From: Epinephelus fuscoguttatus
Lineage: Eukaryota > Chordata > Actinopteri > Perciformes > Serranidae
Direction: 5' to 3'
DNA: 64,000 bases
NCBI RefSeq assembly: GCF_011397635.1
Contig: NC_064775.1
Coordinates: 15,637,452 to 15,701,451, forward strand
Below, piece by piece: positions 49,901 through 64,000 of the stretch (positions are counted from its first letter, which is position 1; each line of letters starts with the position of its first letter). A program made the position numbers and the translations under genes. The notes below the pieces were generated by a model. That model was not told the DNA's origin. It ran no database searches and saw only the letters and a program-made list of their open reading frames with translations.

Positions 49901-52852
49901 TACAACCCAAAAGCTATGGCTCTGTGATTGGTTGGTTATCAGTTGATGCACGCTGTGACAGACAGCTCTCTGATTGGCTCCTGCTGCGATGATGCAGCGA
50001 GTATGACTCATCCTCTATTCTGAGACAGAGCATGAATGCATTAGCTGAAGAGGTGACTCTGGGTTCTGACCTTTCGTCTCCTTGGTGACCGCTGTGATGT
50101 CATTACCCCTCCACACGTTCATCGTTGTCATCATCCTCTTCTATCTCCGCCTGTCTGTCTCTCAAATCCAGCCAGGTTTGTTGGCATCACAAACAAACAT
50201 CACAGCCTCGGGGTGGAGAAAATATAGTTTATGTTTGTCTGTGTGAGTAAATGATTGCTTCACTCTCCATCACACAATCACTACCAAAACATTACTATTA
50301 GTCCTCACATCATCTGTTTGTCTCACTGCCTGTGCTAACCCTGTTAAGAGGCTTGATTGTATTCACTGTGGCACCCACTCATGATGATGAATGTAAATTA
50401 ATACTTAAGTTTGACTTCTGTTCCCAAGCAGTCTGTTGAATTAGTGGTCAGGGCCGGCACAAGACCTTTTGGGGGCTCCAAGCAGGACCCCCCCTCATCA
50501 TCATCCAACCTATCACCTCACCTGAAATAAAACTTGTGCTATTAGGAGCAAGGCATACAGAGAAAAAAAGCTACATAAAGAAGCACAGGAAGATTTCATT
50601 GTGGTCATAAAGTGGGTACCCCCCTTCAGCATCTCCAGACGGCTCATTGGCAACACCTGCTATCCCAGGTGTGCCCCCCTCTGCTTTTACTCCCTTGTAC
50701 TCTGCTGTTGTGAGTCGTATTTTGGGACCTAAATGGCGTCTTTCCTCTTTATCCAAAGACGCTGGCTTGCCTGTTTGGCTGTGCCAGAGGAAGCTTTGAT
50801 AGCCTGATGCTGGGCTTGGCCTCGATTAAAGAAGGAGATTATAATCTTTAATGTTCTGTATAGGACACTCATTAGTTAATTAATATAGCAGTGAACAACT
50901 ATTTGCTACATAAAGCTGTAGCGGAGTTATGGTTAGCGAATTGCTGCTGTGTGGAACTGCGCTCCTATGGCTGTTACCGCTGATAACAGGACCACGTTGT
51001 TGCAAAAGCGTACCCTCCAGGTAAACACTGTAAGCTCTGTCAGCACTGTTACCATTGTTAGCACTCTTAGCACCATTAGCTGCTAGCTGCCGGCTCAGCC
51101 ACCTCCATGTTGAGAGCCGTGTGCAAACAATCCTGGCTCAGACTCTGAATTATAGATATGCTCTGAATGTCGCATACAGCTTCTCTAAGAATTCAGTCAT
51201 GGCTGATTTAGTGACACCCGTGGTTACTGGTGGTGAAAACAGGTGTAGTTTAATAATACGTGGGAAAGGCGGACCCCACCAGTGACAGATTTACTACAAA
51301 ACATTGAATGGGTAATGCTGAAAAATACCAGCCATAAATAGAATCAAAAATGGGATGTGGTATAATGAAAATCTTTAAAGCCAAAATCTGTCTGCACATT
51401 TTCATCCTCTGTGTTTGTACATGGAGCCCAGTGGGGTTCTGAGGTTGGTTGGTTAGTTAGTTGTCGTTGGGTGGAGCAGTTGACGTATAATAAATGATCA
51501 TGGGGGAGGACAGAGTGGTGAGATGGAAATCAGTACCCAGTCAATTTTCCCATCAGGCCTTTAGGAGTGAGCAGCCAGAGCAGTTTATATAAACAGCTGC
51601 TTGTCGTTCCTTTCTCTCCTCCGTACAGACGAATCACATGCCAAAGAATCCCAATGTTTTCCTTCCCTGTTATAGTCTCTCTTAATTTCTGCGTTGCCTT
51701 TTCCTGTGTCTCTTTGTTCGGATGTCTCTCGCTGATCGTAAAGTTCAGAAGTTCAGAATGTGCCATGAGGAGAAAGAGAGGGAGATGCATGGAGAGGAAC
51801 ATTGAGTTAAATAAGGCCAAGACTGTAATCAAAGCCAGCCTCATTCTTTACACAATGTTATATTATCTACGCACTCCTACAAGTTTATATGCCTTACTTA
51901 CCAACTTCACTGACTAGCTCACAGACTGGTTAGATCCTTGTATTTTTGTAAAAGTTATAAAACTGATCCATGAAGTTAACAGCCAGGCGAAAACTACATG
52001 GACACCAACATTATACCCATATGATTCTTAGTCCAAAACCATAGGCATTAATCATCTCCTATAACAACCTCCTTTCAGATTTTCGATCTGACTTAATCTG
52101 GGTCAGATTCTTCCGTATCAAACTCATCAGGGATACTCAAATACTTTTGGTCAAATAGTGAATTTGATACACTGTGGGACTGTGGTGAGTCTGCACAGGA
52201 TGAAATGGCTGTACCGCCCTCTACTGGAGAATACAACACATTACATATAAGGACATAAGGATAGAGCCAAATGCACTTAACCAAGTGCAACTGTTTAATC
52301 ATGTCAGTAAACAAAAATATGGGCTGCAATAAGAGAAATATATTCTGATTATCGCCATATTTCGACCCCAACTGCACAGATATTTTTGTATTCTAAAATA
52401 ACTTGGTGAGTATCTAAAATGCAACTTAAAAAGGAACATCATCTGTCTTTGGAAGTGCATTTGGACCACTTTATATTTGCGCCTCCTCCACCCATTAAAC
52501 TGAAGACATTTATCTCTCTATTGTTGTATTCATCCAGATCCAACCTCAGAGATGGAACTGTGCAGTAATATCAACAGAACTGCAAACTGAAATTGGAGTT
52601 TGTATGTTCAGTCATCTCTCTAAAGCAGGCAAGCTCACACTTTTTATCTACAGTGATTTGCTTTTAATATCAAAGCATTTCTCTGATGTTGCACACTTTC
52701 CCTGCATGATCCTTAGTGACACCCACAGGTCTCAACAACCCTGAATACAGAAAGCAAGGAGCTCCAGACTGAAGCTAGAAAACAGCCAAATAAGTGAAGA
52801 GTGTTCTCAAATGTCCCACGATAACAACCAGTGAACTGTTTGTTTGCAGCGG

Positions 52853-55800
52853 TCACCACTGCATGGTCTTAGATCGGGTTAGCTTCCTGGTCAGAGCGTG
52901 GCGAACGGTCAGCATGTAGGAGCGGCGATCAGGAAGAGGGCGCTGCTGATCCAACACCAACCTGTCAGACACGAGAGACAAAGCATCACCACCAAGTGCC
53001 AGTTGTCTCAATTCCATACCACACACTACCATGCCCTGATCTTTTTACTGTTTTGCAGATAGTATACAAGAAATCAACATGCTTTTACAGGTTTACTCCA
53101 AAAGGAAATTATACAACTGTGACTTTGCCATTTAAACTTCAGAGAAAGACAGCAAAATGTCTTCTTAGATTTTTTTCCTCTGGAGCTGCTCTGAGAAGGC
53201 TTGTTCCCGGTAAATGTTTCATTCCTTACAATCAATGTGGGGGGCATCACTGGAGCTACCTCATCACCATCCAAATTTATTACTTTTTTTTTTCCAGCTG
53301 CGAAAAGCTCCTTCATTTCCTCTGTGCATTGCACTGTGGGAGAACACTGTCCGTCAACAGCACACTCAAAAGTCAAGCTGTTTCAAGTATGCATGCAGGC
53401 TGCTGTATTTGTATGCTTTATTCTGTTACATGTCCAGTGTGAACACTCAATAAAATGAATGTATGGAATTGCGACGCAGCTTATGTTGTATGCTTGAGCT
53501 TCAACAAATCAATAAAAACTGAGCCAAACCTGATGAGCTGAAACACGGCTGCTTCCACAGCTAAAACAGCTTCTGCGACCGACAGCTCCCTGAAACTGCA
53601 CCTGCACACACATGCAGTGTAATTCATATCAACAAAACAAAACATAAAAAGTCAGGAGGAAATACAGTGTGTAGGATGTGTACTATTTTAAATCTAAGCA
53701 TGCAAGTGCAAGTGGGAATTAACTGCAAACACTCACAAACAAACCTTAAGTCCTTTGCCAGTCTCTGTCCTTCCTCTGTTGTCACCTCCCTGCCAATTTC
53801 CAAGTCTGCCTTATTGGCTACCAGAACTGTGGGAACAACTGACACACACACACACACACACACATGGTAAAATAAGGTGACAGTAAACTGGCAGGATGAT
53901 GTTATGGCGGGCTAAGTTGGGAGTCTGTGTTAACACGTTACCTACAGATCCCAGGATGGCTTACCAAACATGGACTATACTGTATGTACGCTACATCTGT
54001 GCATGTGTGTGTGTGTGAAGGTGACAATAGGCAGACTGAGTGAGAGCAGAGACTCAATGGACTTTAAGAGCAAACATAGTGAACACAGTGTTCCTGTGGA
54101 GATCGTGCAGCTGTTTCAGTAGCTCAACAGCTGGAGTGTTGGTTAGTTGTCCAAAGTCTCTTTCATGTGTCTCCAAAATAATGTTGACACAAACTGATGA
54201 TGCTGACACTTTATTTTCTATGAAAACACATCAGAGAGTTCAAATAATTTCACTGACTTCCTGCCAAAGCTTGCAGAAGGCATGTTTTTACACACGCGGC
54301 CTTTATCTTAATGCTGTCAAACGAGTGTAGCCCATTAAAGGGACAGTTCACCCCACAATTTTTCCTACCCAGACTCTGTTTGGTCTGGTCGATGAGTTTC
54401 TTGAGCTGAGGGACCTCCAGGAAGCTGAGGCGTTGTGTGATGGAGTAGAGCAGCAGGAAACCATCTGCCCAGCGGATGGAGGACTCCAAAGAAGCCACAC
54501 AGTTTTCCTGGAGGAGATAATGTCATGTGCAAAGCTACCACTGGTGCAAACAAAAGGAACTGTTTGACATTTCGGAAATACTTACTAATTGAAAGCCAAT
54601 ATTTACCTTACAGGCTATATCCAATATCTCCAGGTCAATAGCTTCCTGGTCCACCACCCGACTGCATCGGTAGGTGACCTCTGTGGTAAAATAAACACGT
54701 GTTACTTATTTTATCCTAATTATTTCCTCCGTTTCAATGCTGTTTATTGGAATGAATATTTACCCTTCTTATGGTCGTATTCACCAATGAAGCGCTTGGT
54801 TATGAAACGAACACACAGTGCTGGAGACACAAAACAGACACCAACAGAATGAACTGCCAGAAACACACACTAACTAATACTGTGCATTCACACACATGAA
54901 GTTTGATTCACATATGTCCGTCTGATCTGCAGCCGTCTGTATGTTCATGTGTGACGTGGCTAAGAGGATCACCCTCTTGGTAATGTTACCTGCCTTATTT
55001 AAACAAATGCAGAAGTGCTTTCTCTGTGTTTGGATGAAAGGAGTCTGGATGGTTTGTTTGACGTCTGCTGTTTGAGGGCTCTCTGTATTTCCTTTTGGCA
55101 GGACACATTAAAAGGTTACTCTGACTTGCTTAAGCTGTTATTTGAGCCTTTACAGCTGAGAAATGAACGGCTTTTCATCCATTTTTCAGGGATTAAAGCT
55201 TGTTGTCTGCCTCTGTCACATCAGCATCTCACCTTACAGATATGATTTATGGTCTTTCTAGCACATAATCAAACGTGTACACATGAACTCCTATGAAATA
55301 AATCTGCTGTAAATGTCCTGTAGTCAGTGGTGGAGTGTAACAAAGTACATTTACTTAAGTACGAATTTGAGGTATTTTTCTCTCCCTGCCACTTTGTACT
55401 TGTTATCTACAATAGTTTGGGAGGAAATATTGTAAAAATATTGTGTACAATATGAATATTTTGGTGTAGATGAAGCTATCCAACCATATATTTAAAGGTA
55501 CATACTTCATCCATAAAATGACCATTTGTATATCAGTTATTCACCCTGTGTCACACTGAATTCATAAAAAAAAAACTTTGGTTTTCTCACACGCCTTCAC
55601 GGTGAACGAAGAATCCAAAAACTCACATTTACACAACTCATGCAGTACAATCCCAGCATGTCTACAGATATAACCAAGTTAAATAGAAGACTTTGTGAGA
55701 CCTTTTAATAGCCAAAAATTGCTGTCATAAATGCTATTTATTATTGCAATATTCACAGAAATACTGCAGGGGAATTTTTTTTTTTCCTCAGTCTGTCCAG

Positions 55801-57391
55801 TGATTGTAAACAGTCATTAGGTCTGTCTGGCTGGTGAAATTTTAACAGTAATGTGACCGGATATATTGAATCTGAATTTAAGATATTTTAAGACTTTTTA
55901 AGGACCTGTGGACACCCTGAATCCAAGTCTCATTTGTCCGGTCATATGCTTAGCTCCTCTCAAACAAACAGCCCTTTCCTGACATGGAACTGATGGGAAA
56001 GTGAAACTTATCTTCTTTTTTTTTTTTTAAAGATATTTTTGGGGCATTTTGCCTTTAATGGACAGGACAGCTAAGAGTGAAAGGGGGAGAGAGAGAGGGG
56101 ATGACGTGCAGCAAAGAGCCACAGGCTGGACTCGAGCCCGGGCCGCTGCGATGACAGCCTTGTCCATGGGGCGCCTGCTCCATCCACCAAGCCACCGACG
56201 CCCCAGTGAAACTTATCTTTGCTCTCATTAAACTCCAGACTCCATTAATAAAATGAGTTATTTTACCCTGCTGAACACAGGAGCTGCTGGTCTACCTCTG
56301 CCTTGATCAGCTGGTCAGCTTGTGTAATTGTGTGACTTCAGTGGATCCAAACTAACCCTTTTAAACATCAAAGAGTTAAGAATTTCCCGTGTTTTTGGAT
56401 TCTTCGTTCACCAGAGACATGAGAGAACAACAAAGTTTCCTTTACTAAATCAATGAAACACTGTCCAACTAATGAACATAGTCATTTTAATGCCAGAACA
56501 TCTCATGGTTCCAGCCTCACAAATGTGAAGATTTGCTGCTTTTCCTTTTTATCTTTATTTTTAGGTAGATATTTTATTAATCCAGAAGGAAATTAAGGAC
56601 GAGCTTGTGAGAGTTTGACATAGCACGACGATGTCACTCCCTCACTGACTCAGTCTTTCTTTTGAATAATTTGGAGGTTTTTCTGCTTGAGCACTCACAC
56701 TGTTAACACTTGCCCAAGTACATTTTCCTGATTATACTTGCATACTTTTACTTTAGTAACATATTCAATGCAGGACTTTTACTTATAATTAAGTATTTTC
56801 ACAGTGTAAACAGGATCTGAATACTTCCTCCACCACTGCCTGTAGTGATGGTGTCTTGTACAAAGAGTCAGTTTACTCATCTGTCTTTCATTTTATGGAG
56901 AATAACAACCCAACAAGTCACTTACATCAGACTGCTCTTATTAAATTATGCAAAATGAACACCACACTTTATAATGCAACAATGCCTCATGAAAACAAAG
57001 CAATTTCTCATCCTGATCTTTTTTACCACCATGAAAAGTTTTGACAAAAGTCATAAGGCAGTAGTTGGCTGGATACATTTACACTCCAATGCTCATGAGG
57101 AGAAAGAGGGTCAGCTTTAGACCTGTGTGCGGCTTCCATATTTAGCAGAACCTCTTAAACCGTGACCAAAACCTAACCCTAAACTTAACCTCTTCTCATG
57201 ACTTTAACTGAAGTTTTTCACGTGACAAACATGTGACAGTGTGTCTGACCTAAGTGTGTGCACACACATTCCCATCCTGTCTCTCCACCTTCTCGTCTAC
57301 CTGCGTGTCATTAACGTTTGTCTGTAGTTTGTCATCTACCTGTTTTTCCAGTGTTCTGAGCTCCCAGAATGAGGAGTTTAACTGGAACCAT
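52853..57391 (-). CDS. Divergent Ras-superfamily GTPase, RERG/RERGL/RASL-like (7 coding exons, 198 aa)
   Basis: Coding exons in transcript order are 57391-57340, 54820-54764, 54680-54607, 54507-54369, 53838-53745, 53601-53530 and 52961-52853. They sum to 597 bp including TGA, with all phases closing. The protein starts MVPVKLLILGAQNTGKT, so the P-loop (GxxxxGKT) is intact and lies near the N-terminus. VRFITKRFIGEYDHKK is the switch-I region typical of the RERG/RASL11/RERGL group. The G3 box is degenerate: LDIACKE replaces the usual DTAGQE. The G4 motif is intact (ANKADLEIGREVTTEEGQRL). FRELSVAEA sits at G5. The C-terminus is basic (TRKLTRSKTMQW) and has no CAAX box, so no prenylation is expected. 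Similarity I recall is to RERGL and RASL11A, but I cannot decide the orthologue and leave the symbol empty. It could bind GTP with little hydrolysis; that is inference. It lies head-to-tail downstream of ndufs1. Confidence 0.86.
53841..53864. repeat. (CA)n microsatellite in a splice acceptor region
   Basis: On the transcribed strand a TG repeat runs up to the acceptor of Ras-like exon 5 (53838). Confidence 0.9.
55572..56438. repeat. Long inverted repeat nested in the hAT element
   Basis: The left arm (55572-55626) contains GGTGAACGAAGAATCCAAAA; the right arm (56389-56438) contains its complement TTTTGGATTCTTCGTTCACC. The flanks (AAACTTTG... / ...CAAAGTTT) also pair. The arms are about 50 bp and about 760 bp apart. 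They probably belong to a second, older element inserted in the hAT. Confidence 0.75.
56015..56204 (-). mobile_element. tRNA-derived SINE with 15-bp TSD
   Basis: On the minus strand the head has an A-box-like TGGCTTGGTGG (56194-56184) and a B box GGCTCGAGTCC (56138-56128), then a body rich in CTCTCTCC and an A-rich tail. The direct repeat AGTGAAACTTATCTT is identical at 56000-56014 and 56205-56219, showing target-primed insertion. I recognise the family as widespread in percomorph fish. It is nested in the hAT element. Confidence 0.9.
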
Positions 57392-58998
57392 TTTCCTGTT
57401 GGGCCCAGTATTAGTCCGCTATCTGTCCCTGCATGGAAACCCTAAAGAGAGGAAGAGTCATCGTGAAGTTGCAATAGAAAATTAAAAGTACAAAACAACA
57501 TGCAGCCTCACAACCAAACTTTATATAACAATATCTAAATATAAAACCAAAAAGGTGTAACTGACACAAACTAAGTAGCACTACGACACTATAGGATGCA
57601 ATAATACTGACCTTTAAGATACAGAGAGGAGCAAAACTCACTGTGTTCAGTCTCAGACACTGAGCAGACAGGGAATGAAGAGATGGGACTGTCTTCTCTC
57701 TGAGTGTGTGTGTGTGTGTGAGTGTGTGTGTGTGTGTGCTTCTGTTTGGTTATAAGCGCTCTCTCCTTCTCTCTCCCTCTCTCAGGGAACAGTATATGAC
57801 AAGAGCCATTTGTCTGGAGGAACTGTGTCCAACTCCAGACACCAGTATCCCACTCTGGATCTATTCAAGACACATATACACTCTCTTTTTGGGGATTGTA
57901 GGTGGCTTACAGTCAGTCCCCAAAGGCTTGTCCTTAAATCCCGAGCTCAAGATAAACTTGCTCCCCCTGAAATCCCCAAATTTTCCAAAAATGAGTTTCA
58001 ACATGTGAGCTGCTTTTTTTCCACTAGCAAGTAGCATCACAACAATGTCGTTTCAAAGTTTAATTGTAATTCACGAAATGGGAGAGGGATGTCTTCTGTT
58101 AGGGCGATCTGGGACAATGAACTGGAGATCAGGCGGAGGTAGACTCAGTGTAGGGGTTCCGTCTCAGGCGTTTTTCAGCCCGAGCTGATTACAGGCCCCC
58201 TAGATGGTACCAAGAATGAGACATTGGAAGAGTGGTATGCATCAGATTTAATAAGAAGAGATAAAGGGAGAAGGGAAGAGATGATGAAGGAATGTTGGTT
58301 GGGAGGATGATGGATGACGGGAAAGGAAAGGGAAATGAAGGGTGGGTGGAGAACTTTGAGACAGAGCAGGTATGAGTAGGCTTGGCAGGTAATCAGAGGT
58401 GTGGTTGAGGCTTGGGCCTGCTCCTGAGCCAAGTTGACAAAATTTGCATCTGTGGCTCTTTTTCTGAGGTAATTTTGAAGTATTCTGATGGAGAAGAAGA
58501 CACCAGAGTCTCACCAGCAGCTTAAGTACGGAAAATCTCTACGGTCATGAGAGTGGTATCCATCTTGTTCTTCCTCCAAATGTCACACTTTTCTTTCCAG
58601 CACAATAAGGCCATTAACGTCTTAATTATTTCCTTTACTCATGCAGTGGCCTTGACCTGACCTCTGGGTTCTGGGTTCCTCTTCTGGGCCTCCTGCACAT
58701 CAGCAGGCCTGAGCAAGGACCCAGATTTGAGCATATTTCATACGAGAGGATTTGGCAAACGCTGCCTGGAAAATTAAAAATTTGACGTTTTAATGTTTGA
58801 AGTAAAGCAGTTAAGAGCAGAAGCTGGAGGCCACAACTTATTAAAGCCTTAATACATGAGTAAAATAAGTGAAGGAATGACTAATGAAGTATGTGAGGAG
58901 CTGATTTTCAACCAAACATGCAATAAAAGAAAACCACTGAAACTGGAGTAAAGACATTTGTAAGATTTTATTCATATTTCATAGGTTTTTTTATACGC
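57392..58998. other. Spacer between ndufs1 and the Ras-like gene
   Basis: Contains a TG microsatellite (about 57706-57740). It should hold the Ras-like promoter and 5' UTR. No exon or clear core promoter motif is supported; open frames here show no known domain. Confidence 0.6.
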
Positions 58999-59004
58999 TT
59001 TATT
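58999..59004 (-). terminator. ndufs1 polyadenylation signal (AATAAA)
   Basis: TTTATT on the plus strand, giving AATAAA on the transcript about 140 bp after the ndufs1 stop codon. A second AATAAA lies at about 58967. Confidence 0.55.
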
Positions 59005-59145
59005 CAACAAAGCTTGCTCACAGGAGTGAAAACCATTTATACTACAAGCATCAAGGACAACTTTAAATTAAGGAGCGACACCGAGTTTGTTTTGAGAAGT
59101 GTGCGTTTCAGCAGAGGAGAGAGATGGACTGTGTGTGCTGGGTGT

Positions 59146-64000
<4,855 letters not shown>

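Larger units (their letters stand above)
44961..52852. other. Intergenic spacer between creb3l1 and the Ras-like gene
   Basis: About 7.9 kb with no supported host exon. It holds a MADF-like coding remnant (45808-45927), a repetitive block (46138-46995) and a repeat-like stretch at about 49040-49690 ending TCCATTATTTATACAGTCTA, a string common in fish interspersed repeats. The remainder shows nothing recognisable. Confidence 0.6.
55325..56838. mobile_element. hAT-type element (CAGTGGTGGA termini), 1514 bp, 8-bp TSD, with nested inserts
   Basis: The left end CAGTGGTGGAGTGTAACAAA and the right end TACTTCCTCCACCACTG form inverted repeats (CAGTGGTGGA). The flanks CCTGTAGT are identical at 55317-55324 and 56839-56846. 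It lies in intron 1 of the Ras-like gene. Inside is a long inverted repeat (55572-55626 against 56389-56438), and inside that a SINE. No transposase is left. Confidence 0.88.

Noticed and set aside
53074..53458. Open frames of about 80-150 codons on both strands between the last two exons of the Ras-like gene
   Set aside because: They lie in a spliced intron, overlap one another in several frames, and show no known domain.
56128..56204. A tRNA gene on the minus strand
   Set aside because: A- and B-box motifs are present, but the cloverleaf is degenerate and the sequence continues into a SINE body with a tail and TSD.

Overview
The window is a piece of nuclear genome from a teleost fish, most likely a spiny-rayed (percomorph) species. 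The evidence is vertebrate multi-exon genes with GT-AG introns, proteins close to vertebrate orthologues, abundant CA/TG microsatellites and many fish-type dispersed repeats. The species call is an inference. There is no bacterial, viral or CRISPR content.

Four protein-coding genes can be rebuilt exon by exon with all phases closing. (1) harbi1, plus strand, 364-1895: six coding exons, 346 aa, the domesticated Harbinger transposase-derived nuclease. (2) creb3l1 (OASIS), minus strand, 44593-6286: thirteen coding exons, 499 aa, a membrane-bound bZIP transcription factor; its large introns fill most of the window. (3) An unnamed Ras-superfamily GTPase of the RERG/RERGL/RASL type, minus strand, 57391-52853: seven coding exons, 198 aa, with a degenerate G3 box and no CAAX tail. 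(4) ndufs1, the 75-kDa core subunit of mitochondrial complex I, minus strand, 64000-59146: sixteen exons, with the 5' end cut off by the window edge and 656 C-terminal residues present.

Layout: harbi1 and creb3l1 converge across about 4.4 kb of repeat-rich spacer (1896-6285). creb3l1, the GTPase gene and ndufs1 all lie head-to-tail on the minus strand. Gene-poor stretches are 17157-29107 (intron 3), 32761-44482 (intron 1) and 44594-52852 (intergenic). In human, HARBI1 and CREB3L1 are near each other on 11p11.2, whereas NDUFS1 is on 2q33. The 44.6-52.9 kb spacer therefore joins two blocks that are separate in human.

The richest material is transposon archaeology. Three hAT-type elements have clear 8-bp target-site duplications (10959-11868, 23941-24646, 55325-56838), and a fourth, with a more degenerate left end (29364-31262), carries a ~1.3 kb pentanucleotide satellite. 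The 55325-56838 element contains a long inverted repeat that in turn surrounds a tRNA-derived SINE with a 15-bp TSD. There is also a TTAA-flanked MITE, a Rex1/Babar-like LINE tail, and several transposon-derived coding remnants (Myb/SANT-like, MADF-like, RecQ-helicase-like). I found no convincing undescribed multi-gene system. The strongest leads are the satellite-bearing hAT, the nested element, the divergent small GTPase, and CA/TG repeats abutting splice sites in three genes.
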